Shown piece after piece: positions 9,754-18,297 of a stretch of 18,415 bases of DNA. The DNA lies in contig JADGJH010000452.1 of the NCBI GenBank assembly GCA_027596945.1, positions 1 to 18,415 of the forward strand, read 5' to 3'. Both the position numbers and the translations under genes were made by a program. Under the pieces are notes generated by a model that saw only the letters and a list, made by a program, of their open reading frames with translations, ran no database searches and was not told the DNA's origin. Within the stretch, counting starts at the first letter, position 1; every line of letters begins with the position of its first letter. Source of the stretch: Physocladia obscura (Eukaryota; Chytridiomycota; Chytridiomycetes; Chytridiales; Chytriomycetaceae).

Positions 9754-9770
9754 AAACATCATAGATGTTT
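9754..9770. repeat. Hairpin element, AAACATC class
   Basis: Loop ATA; six bases after the preceding copy. Confidence 0.93.
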
Positions 9771-9859
9771 TAGGATATCCCTTAGACTCTTGATTCTTAG
9801 TGGATGGATCAGATGGATATGGTCTCGATCAATTCTCTATAGCAATGGTCTTATGTTCC

Positions 9860-9876
9860 GAACACCTTTGGTGTTC
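9860..9876. repeat. Hairpin element, GAACACC class
   Basis: Loop TTT. Confidence 0.92.
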
Positions 9877-10021
9877 TTGGTTGGTTGGAAGAAGCTCCCC
9901 TGGGCAGGGCCTGGGCAACTGGACCCCCCCTCGATCGCTATCCTCGTAACTTCTGCTCTCTGAATACCTGTTCTCCTCAATATAGTTGTGCCTTTCTTTC
10001 TGGAAGAACAGTGAATTTTCC

Positions 10022-10054
10022 AGGCCCCCCCCTAATCAGGGCCTGGGGGGGGAT
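10022..10054. repeat. GC-run hairpin
   Basis: AGGCCCC-like and GGGCCTGG runs can pair around TAATCA; long C and G tracts add alternative pairings. Confidence 0.7.
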
Positions 10055-10213
10055 TCATGGTAAAACAACCGGGAATGCAACAAATTAGTCCAGGGGCTTC
10101 GCCTAAGTCTTTTTACGTATAATGGAATAGCCCTGAGGGTTCGTGAGGGTTCGTGAGCAATTAGGGAGACCCTCGGGGGTGGGAACTCTTCGAGCTCCAA
10201 TCCAAGAGCTCTC

Positions 10214-10252
10214 GCCGAAGATTGCCGAAGATTGCCGAAGATTGCCGAAGAC
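10214..10252. repeat. 10-bp tandem repeat, four copies
   Basis: Unit GCCGAAGATT; last copy incomplete (GCCGAAGAC). Confidence 0.92.
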
Positions 10253-10396
10253 TTGTAAAGGCAACAAGCATATGGAGACCCTATTTTCAATGTTATGATA
10301 AAATTGCTCGGTGTTTCACATTCGGACCTGATAAAATTTGTAACCCTACTTAAATTATCCATCCTCCTTTTATTCTCGATCCTCCTTTTATAAATA

Positions 10397-10413
10397 AAAC
10401 CTCTATGATGTTT
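10397..10413. repeat. Hairpin element, mismatched AAACCTC variant
   Basis: AAACCTC-TAT-GATGTTT; lies 63 bp beyond the RPO stop codon. Confidence 0.88.
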
Positions 10414-10475
10414 GTTCAAATTCCAAGGCAGAAGACCCATATAAGCCTTCTCTTTGTAATCTTATAGCTTCTTTG

Positions 10476-13400
10476 TTATCTTATCTAATACCATTTCTCT
10501 GTGTCTGTTTCTGGGATCTACTAATCACCTACAAATTTATTATCAATCGATATCTTTCCTGGGTATCTTAGCCATTCACCATACGCAGTTTGGACTTCTA
10601 TTATTCCTTTTTCGTCTTTGGTTACGAATCCTGCTCCACGTATCATTGCCTAATTGTGTTGACGATAGGTTTCCTAGTAATTCTTGTCCATGTAGATATT
10701 TACATATGTTTTTATCTAATCTTCTCTCTAATGTACCTAGTTACTTGCTGTTGTTCCAAAACAATCCTGAATCGTCTATACTGGCCTATTTTTCTTTACC
10801 TAGATGTATCTACATATCTAAGAAGAGTCCATACTATGAGTTATATTTGGCATTCCTCCTTGTATTTGTTTACGTCCATTTATTTCATCTCTTGGTGTTT
10901 GTATTACCTAACGGCTTACTTTGTTGTCCAGTCGAACGGCCGTCACAGATTTATCAAGTTTCTTATAATTTTGAGTTATGACCTAACCAGAAGGGGCCAC
11001 CCAAGACTAGGGCTAATTCTATTTAGTCATTGTTCCTGCCTATTCAGATATAAAGGTTTTCTAGGTTACCTACGAATTATATTCACTTGCCTATACTTTC
11101 CTCTATTCTTGCCCCAAATTAAATAGATCTTTTCGTGTCTAAAGCTAACGGGCTATACCCTAATATTCCGCTGTCGAACCTTCTGGCTAAGATTTTGGAT
11201 CAATTCCTGGACGCTAATCATAATAGTATTGGTATTTATATGGAGCAACTTCCTTTTTATTCTTTGTATTCTTTGTATTCTTTGTTGGCCTAATTTCGGT
11301 TAGAATTTCGGTTAGAATTTCGGTTTCACTTTGATGACTTGTCAGTTCGGATGGGTTCAAGATTAGTTCGGCTTTAGATTTGGTGCCTTTATTCTTTTTG
11401 AAATTCTTTTGGAAATCTCGTTTTGGCTATGCTGCTATTTCTTCGGGCGTCTAGTTTACTTGGCTTCTTTTATAACTTCTGTTTATCTATTGTTCGACTA
11501 TGCCCTAAAGGGTACTTCCGTATGGTTGAGTCATTACTGGTTGTTTTACTAGGGTACGAGTTATTTTCTAGTTTTTCTAAATTTGTAGTTCTGGACTGGT
11601 CGCTAGGTTCTAGGCTATTTCCTATTTGTCCGCCGTTACACTATAGACGTCCGAGGCATTGGCACGTGGAGCTCCCACATTGACAGCAGAGGCCTATAGT
11701 TTATCTCCCATCTAGGAACTAATATGTTGCAATCCAGAACAAGTGGCATCTTGATAACAGATAGTGTGGACCTTTTGGCTCGGATTAAAATGCTAGTCTC
11801 TTAGAGTCTATGCAAATGCCTAGAATCCCATTAGATCCTCTGCTTTACTCTACTAGGCATGATCCTATTTTATAATCTTTTCCATATTCTTTTTTACCCA
11901 ATTTATTCTGGATCCATAATTTTCTTTATCCTAACCATAGACATTAGCTCCATGAATACAAAAGTTATCAAAATCAACTTGAGTCTTTATTTCTACACCT
12001 TCCCGCGATTCAATCTAAGCTCGACCCAGTAGTGTTGCTTGATAGTCCTAGTAAGCACTTAGTGGGTAAATACGACCTCTCCAATCGGCAAAGATTGGCT
12101 AGAAGAATTACAACATCATAGATGTTTATTTGCTACTAGCTATGTCATATCATTGGCCTATCTATAAATTACATTATCGGTCCAATATAGATCATATAGT
12201 TTTTGACCTTCTTCGGTCGTTAGATAATCGAGAAGATTGGTATTAATTTGCTAAGGTTGAGCATTAATTTTATCGATGGCCAGCTAAAAGTCCATGTTAT
12301 AAGTGCTAGAATGTGGCGTAAAGCTTTTATTATGGACCAATGGTCCTCTGAAAGTCAAGTGACCACCCGGTATAGAAAAGGCATAACCATCTACCCAGCT
12401 TTTAGGACGAGACTACATAGGAAGACTGTATACATCCATCAGACAGAAGTTTGTCTAAGATTTTAGAAATTCTCTGGATATACCCACATAATGTACGCTT
12501 CTCTCTATGAATAGAGTCTGGATCGAATGCGTCAAATATTTTGTACTACAACACAAAGATAGAATTGTCGTACCAATTTGGATCGGATCTTTAGGCGAAA
12601 CCTTATCTATCTCCCCTTTTTTTATCATCATAAGTTCTCGTTCTTTATAGAATTCCCCAATTCTAATCGCCTAGAATGTCCATTTTACTTTCAAGTCTTC
12701 GGCTGGATCTATTTGATTATCTGCTGCATCTATTATTTCCTCGACTTCGACTTCGACTTCGTAATCATAGTGAGAATTCTCTTCAAATTCTTTGTGAAGT
12801 TCCTCGTCTGTGAATACGGCATCATCCACTTCGCTGCTTTCGATCGAATCTTCCTAGGCTGGAATATCTGCTATTTTGGCGAAACCTCTATGATGTTTTA
12901 ATTAAAGGCAAATATTATACTTTTCTTGAAAAGGTCCGGATCCTAAAGTTTTACATCACGTTGACCTCCTTCAGTCGGTTTAGCCGATTTTTTTACAAAT
13001 ACATCCTAAATCTCCGCTTGGAAGCTAGATCCCAGTTGATACTAGGCATCTCCTACCGATCGATCCGAAAAGTCCTAAGATTTTTCTAGAGACAATTGTT
13101 TTACATGAGCAGGTACACCTTTTTGATAGATAATTTCTTCCTACTAGACTATATTTTTTTGGCTCAAACTTTTTGTGACCGACTACTATTCTTTATTTGG
13201 ATCAACTGGTCTAGGCATTTTGAAGTTTATAGGATATTCTGTCGCAGTAAATTTGGATGGAGGCGTATTATTAAATTTATGCTAATAAGCCGCTAGTTCA
13301 TGTTTTTGAATGACATGTGTCTGAGATCGAGCAGTTACGTGATAAAGGTCTTTGGTCTATTTAACTTCGACTTCTCCAATCTTCCAAGGAGTGGCTCGAA

Positions 13401-13620
13401 TAATACTCATAACTTCATCTTCTAGCTCCGAAACATCATAGATGTTTCTTTCCTAGGAATCACTCGTTTTAGCCCAGACAGGAGAAAATTCTTTAAGCAG
13501 GAAATCTTCGATGCCTACCTTAACTGGATGCAATTTACTAGTTTCTTGGGCATGTTGACGGAAGACAGGTTTGTTAATTTGATTATTGCTTAGTTGTTTA
13601 AATTCTTCGGTCGGTTCCAT
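10476..13620 (-). CDS. rpo: Phage-type single-subunit RNA polymerase (RPO); UAG read as Leu; frame broken by two hairpin elements
   Basis: T7-like, one-subunit DNA-directed RNA polymerase of the kind carried by mitochondrial linear plasmids, which transcribes the plasmid or mtDNA. Seen: SLPM-x-SRPKSW (12395-12424, x = TAG), DWRGRIYP (12063-12086), FCIHGANVYG (11934-11963), DATCSGLQH with the first metal-binding Asp (11724-11750), KQPVMTQPYG with catalytic Lys and Tyr (11517-11546), and QDCFGT with the second metal-binding Asp (10752-10769). Three frames are used: 13620-12901, 12881-12128 and 12110-10476. The switches coincide with hairpins at 12882-12898 and 12111-12127. It ends at TAA (10476-10478). 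Dozens of TAG codons are in frame; every Trp I read is TGG. The ATG at 13618-13620 is the first after the TGA at 13678-13680. However, coding character continues across that TGA, so the true N-terminus may lie at the ATG at 14218-14220. Roughly 1,030 residues from the nearer start. The region between the Lys/Tyr motif and the last motif is longer than in T7 and holds tandem repeats. Confidence 0.88.
11258..11284. repeat. 9-bp tandem repeat inside rpo
   Basis: Three copies of TATTCTTTG on the plus strand. On the coding strand they give a Lys-Asn-Thr repeat and keep the frame. Confidence 0.9.
11292..11327. repeat. 12-bp tandem repeat inside rpo
   Basis: Three copies of AATTTCGGTTAG, the last diverging at its end. 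On the coding strand they encode an E-I-L-T repeat in the insert between the Lys/Tyr motif and the last catalytic Asp motif. Confidence 0.9.
12111..12127. repeat. Hairpin element, AAACATC class, inside rpo just before the DxRGR motif (frame-shifting)
   Basis: Perfect 15-bp core AACATC-ATA-GATGTT at 12112-12126. The incoming frame meets TGA inside the element, while the outgoing frame starts the highly conserved PIFADWRGR segment. The shift fits a 17-bp insertion. Confidence 0.93.
12743..12760. repeat. 6-bp tandem repeat inside rpo
   Basis: Three copies of GACTTC on the plus strand, read on the coding strand as Glu-Val repeats in an acidic stretch. Confidence 0.88.
12882..12898. repeat. Hairpin element, mismatched AAACCTC variant, inside rpo (frame-shifting)
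   Basis: AAACCTC-TAT-GATGTTT, with one A:C mismatch in the stem. A TAA (12898-12900) appears in the upstream frame exactly at its edge, and the gene continues in another frame below 12882. The shift fits a length of 2 mod 3, for example 17 bp. Confidence 0.92.
13431..13447. repeat. Hairpin element, AAACATC class, in the rpo N-terminal region (in frame)
   Basis: Arms AAACATC / GATGTTT, loop ATA. On the minus strand it encodes N-I-Y-D-V, with the same frame on both sides. Confidence 0.93.
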
Positions 13621-13677
13621 ATGGAATTCCTGGATAAGCGAGTCGAAGGCTTTTTCACGAAGTTCTCTTAGTTTATC

Positions 13678-14220
13678 TCAATGAAGATGACTCAAAGTTT
13701 TGATTAGATTATCAAATTGGGCCAGAGAGGTCGTCTCGCAAATATCTTTATGATAATGTTCTAGAGGAGCCAATGCTTTAATAACTTCTTCGGCCTAGGG
13801 GGCCGAAAGATATACATCGGCCAAAGTAGGCAGATCCGTCAATCCTGGTCGAAGGAGTCCCGTACTTTGAGCCACGATTTTTTTACATATTGGATATAGT
13901 TCTACTAGGACTCCTTCCGATTTTGCCTATTCTTCTTTCAAAGTTCCTTGATAATTTTCATAAGCATCTTCGACCTATTTCTCCACTTCATTTCTTGTGT
14001 ATTTTACTGTCTAATGAGGCCAATATTGTTTAAAGGCTTCCAAAGAAAATTGGATTTGCGTTTTCTTGATTTCTTCACGTTTTAGATTTTTTCTAGCTTG
14101 ATTTTCTTTTGGGGTTTTGAAATTTTGAGCACTAGAGTGGAAGCTACGTTTACCCAAAGTAGCGTGGACGGTCAAGGAGGGATTGATACCGGTCACGGAT
14201 TTATTTGCGACCGGAGGCAT
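13678..14220 (-). other. Linker between the DpoB and RPO domains, with a presequence-like motif
   Basis: This stretch is in the same frame as the DpoB palm domain and has no TAA or TGA until 13678-13680, yet it lies beyond where family B polymerases of this type normally end (near TYPVLIW, about 14304). It opens with an in-frame ATG (14218-14220) and soon shows RSFHSSAQ (14125-14148) in a Lys/Arg-rich setting. That resembles the presequences of nuclear-encoded fungal mitochondrial proteins. The rest is helical and charged, ending LSHLH before the TGA; the codons after the TGA continue in the same style (DKLRELREK). It is either a C-terminal extension of DpoB, the true N-terminus of RPO with a nonsense codon, or the joint of a fusion protein. 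I recognise no family in it. Confidence 0.55.
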
Positions 14221-17200
14221 GATACCTTCCAAAGCTTCAAATAGTTCCAAGAATTGGTAGAAATCGATACCTTTAGTTTTATCTATCACTTCATTATTCC
14301 AAATCAAGACAGGATATGTTTCAACTGGCCTTATATTATCACCCCAACTAAAGTAATTACGTTTGTTGCTACTCAATTTAAGAGTTTTTTTAGCCAAGTA
14401 GGAGCTCAAAGTAAAGTTGCGTGTATCTTTTTTGATGGATTCTGCTTCAAATTTGATGAAGAATTTATCTTGAGGATTAGCTTTGTAACGCTACTAAATA
14501 TTTTCGATTAGACCAAATCGTTCTTTATTAGTCTAAACTTTGCCAGATGTAAAACCTTCTGGGATATCTTGAGCAGCTTGCTAACGAACATCACGAGGAA
14601 TTCCTTTCATTTTGACATAATAATCTTCTTCAGGCGATTCAGGAGATTCAGGCGATTCAGCCATTTCTCTTTTAGGATATTTACGGATAGCATAAACTTT
14701 AGGATTTAGGAAATATCCATCTTTAATTACCATCTCTAGTTTAACTTGGCCCAAAGCTTTTCCTACTTTAGCAGGATCTAGTTCATTTTTCAATATGACA
14801 CTATCTGTATCAGAATAATAACAGTCATTACCTGGAATATGTTTATAACCATTAATGATCATACGTCCATAAGCAGTTACCGCCGAGGCCATAGCTACAT
14901 TTATCTAGACCGATTCACTCAATATTTGTCCGGTAGGTACTTTTACTAGCCATTTATCATCGACAATCTTGATGGGATTTCCAATAGATTGTTTAATTTC
15001 CATACCTTGGCCTAGATCGACCACTACATTTTCGAAGGTAAGAGGATTTATACCCAATCGACCAATGAACTCGTTCATAATAATTTTATACTAGGCGGTT
15101 GTAGTGGGATCAGTGGCGGAAACTTTATGTGCATATAGTTCCTCGATGAATCCTTTGAATGGCTATCCTTGTTTGAAACTGAAAACATCTATGATGTTTG
15201 TTATTTCATAACCAACATTAGCTGCCACGGCGGCTTTAATTTCTTCCGAGAAATAGAGACCTTCCCATTCACCGATTCCATTCTATAGACCCATTTTTCG
15301 GACAGGAATCTATGGAATTTTAACTGCTTTTAGCTAACGAACACCTTAGGTGTTCGATACCAAATACCGATTTGTATTCTTCGGGATTTTCAAATTTACA
15401 ATAGATTGGAGCCCCGATAGGCATAGGCATAGGCATAGTCTAGGCATATGGATACTAGGAATTTATATCATAATAATATCCATCATGAATTTCTGTACGA
15501 TAGACATCTACTAGACCACCATAATAAGAACTCATAATATCTTTTCTGACATTACCTTTAAGCTATGGAATCAAATGAGGATCTTCCTATTTGGGCAAGA
15601 AGTGTTGTCTATATATTCTTAGACCTAGAGCAGGCGAAGTTACACAGTCGCTAATATTGACTCCAAATATTTTATAAATACTTTTACGGAATCCTCCTAG
15701 AACTTTAAACAATACATCAATATCTTTTTTCAAATAAGCCTTTGCCGAATTTTGGAAACTCCACAAAGGATCATTAATTTCTCTAAGCTAGGCAGTACTA
15801 GCATATTTAATTTTATCTTCAGTAAGTGCTTCGATCGGGTAAGGTCCAATATAATGCAAAGTATCTTTTCTACTAAAACGATGTGGAAAGACATCTTTGG
15901 TAATTTCCAGGCCAAAGTCAGAGGCAATTTTAGCGAGACTTCCCGGTATCATCAGCATACTATCATAAAATTCAAATACTCTGAATCGATCAATCGGAGG
16001 TTTCATAGGATTAACATTAACAGAATTAAGAGGTTTGGGTTTGATTGTGACAGGTCTTTTGATTTTCAAGGTGATAGAAATGATAGTATTTTCATTATTA
16101 GTAATTAGACTAGGGACCCCATATTTGAACAAAGATTTAAAGATGAAGAAACCATCGAATCTTCCCAGGTTATGAGCATAACAGGTAGTACCTTCTTTGG
16201 TCATAGGATTAATTTCGATCTAATCTTCGAGCATTTCTTCGATTGGATTTGTGGTACAAGCCGCATTGATGTACCATATTCTAGGGAAGGGCATTCCAGT
16301 AGCTTGATAACCACATGCATAAGGGACCAAAGAGTTATCTTTGGCAGTATAGGTTTCAATATCAAAACAGGTAAAATTAATATTTTGTTTTGGACTAAGT
16401 CGACTAGGTGTCTAATATTTAGCAGGAACAATATGCGATTCGGTTCTTATAAGACTATCTTGTCTAAAAGTATATACGATCCGGAGTCTTTTGTTTTTTT
16501 GCCATTCCAATTGGAAAGTATTTTCTAGGAAGTTGATTGGAATAATTTTGAAAGATTCATTAAAGGCACCAATCGAGACCATACCAGATTGACATTGGCC
16601 AGTTATCAAATTACAACTATAGACGTATCGTCCAACAATGAAGGAAGCAACATCCCCAAGTTCAGAATAATTAGCAGTGTGGTATTGCCATAGAGATCGG
16701 TCTGCCAATTTAGGGAAAGAGTGCAGAAATTTAGGCTATGCATAGAAAGGAGATTGAACCTTAGGGGCTGCCTTTTGCAAAGGTTTCATATGAATAAGAG
16801 CTTTTTCCATAGGAACTACTTCCAAATAATCATTATCAATGGAAGAATCAACCACAAAGGGTTTAATATTACCTTGATCATCAAGATTCATAAGGGCTTG
16901 AGCCTCAGGATTAATATTATTTCTGATATGTTTCAAATGTTGTTCCAAGTTAAATCTACTAATATAGGCAGCTATACGAATTTCCAAAAGGACCGGATCA
17001 ATAAAGTCAAGCATTTTCATGGAAATGGCACTCAAGGCAAATTGAGCAATACTCCTAGAATCACTATGAGAATCAACCAAAAGGCCACGATGACAAGAAA
17101 CACGTATTTTTCGTACTGTTTCATTTTCTTCATAATCTTCTTTTTCCTACAAGGTACCAGATCCAAGATATTCACCTTCAGGATTAAGTTCAACAGAAAC

Positions 17201-18007
17201 ATCAGAGATGTTTGTTACAATTTGTGCCGAAGTACTAATTTGAGCTAGAAGACGACTAATGGCTTGATGATCAAGACGATATATGGACCCCAATTCAATT
17301 TCAGGAATAGCATTAAGTTTAGAAGAGCACAATTCAAGATATTGGGGTCTATCAACATTCAAAGAAAGGCGAATGATATGAGGGTCTTGATCATAAATAT
17401 AATCGTTAGGATCGAGATATCGATCGATATAGGGGCTAATAGGTATAATTTTGGTAGAATCATCAACAGGAGGAAGAGGAAGAGGAGGAACAGGAGTAAC
17501 AGGAGGAACAGCAAGAAAAGTAGGTATATGATATTGACTTTGAGGAGAAGGTTGAATCAAAATAGGATGAATCTAAGTATCTTGAGTAGTAAAAAGATCA
17601 GTGGCAGGGGCAGGGGCAGGTGAAACGAAGGGCAAATCAAGAGGTCCAAGCAAAGTATTATCAAGAGAAGGGAGCAAGGAAAAATCAGAAGAAGGTCCAG
17701 GAAGAAGAGGAGGGGAAAGGTAATAACTAACAAAGGAAAGGTTAATAAAGGAATCAAGGTATTGATCAAAGAGAATAAGATCGAAAGGTACAAAAATAAG
17801 AGAGGTGTCAAGATAAGGTTGGAGGATAGAGATACTATGAGAATTACTAAAGAGACGATGAGCAAGGATATTATTAAAGAGATGAAAGAGGAAGGGAAGA
17901 TAAAGGTAAAGGGGGAACAAAGAGAAATCGAGAAGAATGAAACGGGAAGGGAGAGATTTAACGGAATGAATAGAGAAACCAGGGATAGGCTAAGAAGGAG
18001 AGGACCA
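13678..18007 (-). CDS. dpo: Plasmid-type family B DNA polymerase (DpoB); UAG read as Leu; frame broken once by a hairpin element
   Basis: Protein-primed family B DNA polymerase of the mitochondrial linear-plasmid type, which would copy linear DNA from a terminal protein. Seen in order: a Pro/Ser-rich N-terminal region (17200-17900); Exo I DIETY (16349-16363); Exo II HNLGRFD (16153-16173); Exo III YLKKD (15722-15736); YYGG motif (15500-15532); motif A DINS-x-YPYA (15443-15469), where x is TAG; motif B KIIMNEFIG (15061-15087); motif C DTDS (14800-14811); KVY (14692-14700). Frames run with only TAG interruptions from 18007 to 15357 and from 15337 to 13678, where TGA ends the frame. The two parts are in different frames, and the switch is at the hairpin at 15338-15356. 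More than fifteen in-frame TAGs occur. The start is unclear: the frame has no ATG upstream of the middle of the gene, so a non-ATG start, or an ATG at 18238-18240 in another frame, is possible. A typical DpoB should end near 14221, so about 180 extra residues follow. Family call is secure; boundaries and activity are not. Confidence 0.88.
14631..14657. repeat. 9-bp tandem repeat inside dpo
   Basis: Three near-identical copies of CAGGCGATT, read on the minus strand as ESP repeats just after the KVY motif. The insert lies in a loop of the palm/thumb region and keeps the frame. Confidence 0.9.
15183..15199. repeat. Hairpin element, AAACATC class, inside dpo (in frame)
   Basis: Arms AAACATC / GATGTTT, loop TAT. 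Read on the minus strand it encodes N-I-I-D-V between the GYEI and SFKQG segments of DpoB, and the frame is the same on both sides. Confidence 0.93.
15338..15356. repeat. Hairpin element, GAACACC class, inside dpo (frame-shifting)
   Basis: Perfect 8-bp arms CGAACACC / GGTGTTCG with loop TTA. It lies between motif A and the conserved PLLP-like segment of DpoB. Upstream the gene reads in one frame and downstream in another. The change fits an insertion of 1 mod 3 length, for example 19 bp. Confidence 0.93.
15421..15438. repeat. 6-bp tandem repeat inside dpo
   Basis: Three copies of GCATAG, giving Met-Pro repeats directly after the YPYA of motif A, in frame. Confidence 0.88.
17197..17213. repeat. 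Hairpin element, AAACATC class, in the dpo N-terminal region (in frame)
   Basis: Arms AAACATC / GATGTTT, loop AGA. On the minus strand it encodes N-I-S-D-V without a frame change. Confidence 0.93.
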
Positions 18008-18297
18008 TTAAGGGAAAGGAAAGAAGGGAGGGGAAGGTTAAGACCATGAAGAGGAGAAGGGGAAGAGGAGGAAGGATTAGATTGGAAGGCAAGGATAAGG
18101 AATCTAAAAGATTTAAGGGTCCAAATAGGTTGAAGAATGAAGAGATGAAGAAGGAGGGGATAAGACATAAGAGGGGAGGACCAAAGCATAAATTTAAGAG
18201 ATAGGGAAAGGGAAAGGGTTTTAATAAAGGAGATAATCATTCTATGAGGTGCATAGAATGAGGAGAGAAAATAAAAGGAGAAGAAGAAGAAGCATAA
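18008..18297. other. Purine-rich low-complexity flank upstream of dpo
   Basis: The plus strand is almost all A and G (GGAAGAAG-like). On the minus strand this leaves a Leu/Ser/Pro-rich frame open from about 18306 to a TGA at 17557-17559, overlapping the dpo frame. The only nearby ATG (18238-18240) is in that frame. The true DpoB start may lie here if a frame change occurs between 18007 and 17573, but base skew alone could keep the frame open. Confidence 0.5.
18238..18260. repeat. 9-bp stem hairpin upstream of dpo
   Basis: CATTCTATG and CATAGAATG flank a 5-nt loop AGGTG. It contains the ATG candidate for the purine-rich minus-strand frame. Larger stem and different sequence from the 17-bp family. 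Confidence 0.8.

Larger units (their letters stand above)
8666..10475. other. Non-coding spacer downstream of rpo
   Basis: Carries eight 17-bp elements (four clustered at 9644-9770), GC-run hairpins near 9241-9257 and 10022-10054, and small tandem repeats. The minus-strand frame at 10036-10440 and plus-strand frames at 9576-10088 run through these repeats and show no protein family. Confidence 0.55.

Noticed and set aside
10036..10440. 134-codon minus-strand open frame
   Set aside because: It passes through a tandem repeat, a GC-run hairpin and a 17-bp element and has no family signature.
10590..11126. 178-codon plus-strand open frame
   Set aside because: It lies opposite rpo and is open because the coding strand is rich in A and in TAG; the minus strand carries clear RNA polymerase motifs.
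13678..13680. TGA as Trp
   Set aside because: Only one in-frame TGA was seen in the polymerase genes outside the hairpins, and all recognised Trp positions use TGG.
15752..17623. Several plus-strand frames opposite dpo
   Set aside because: Antisense shadows; no family motif, while the minus strand shows exonuclease and N-terminal DpoB sequence.
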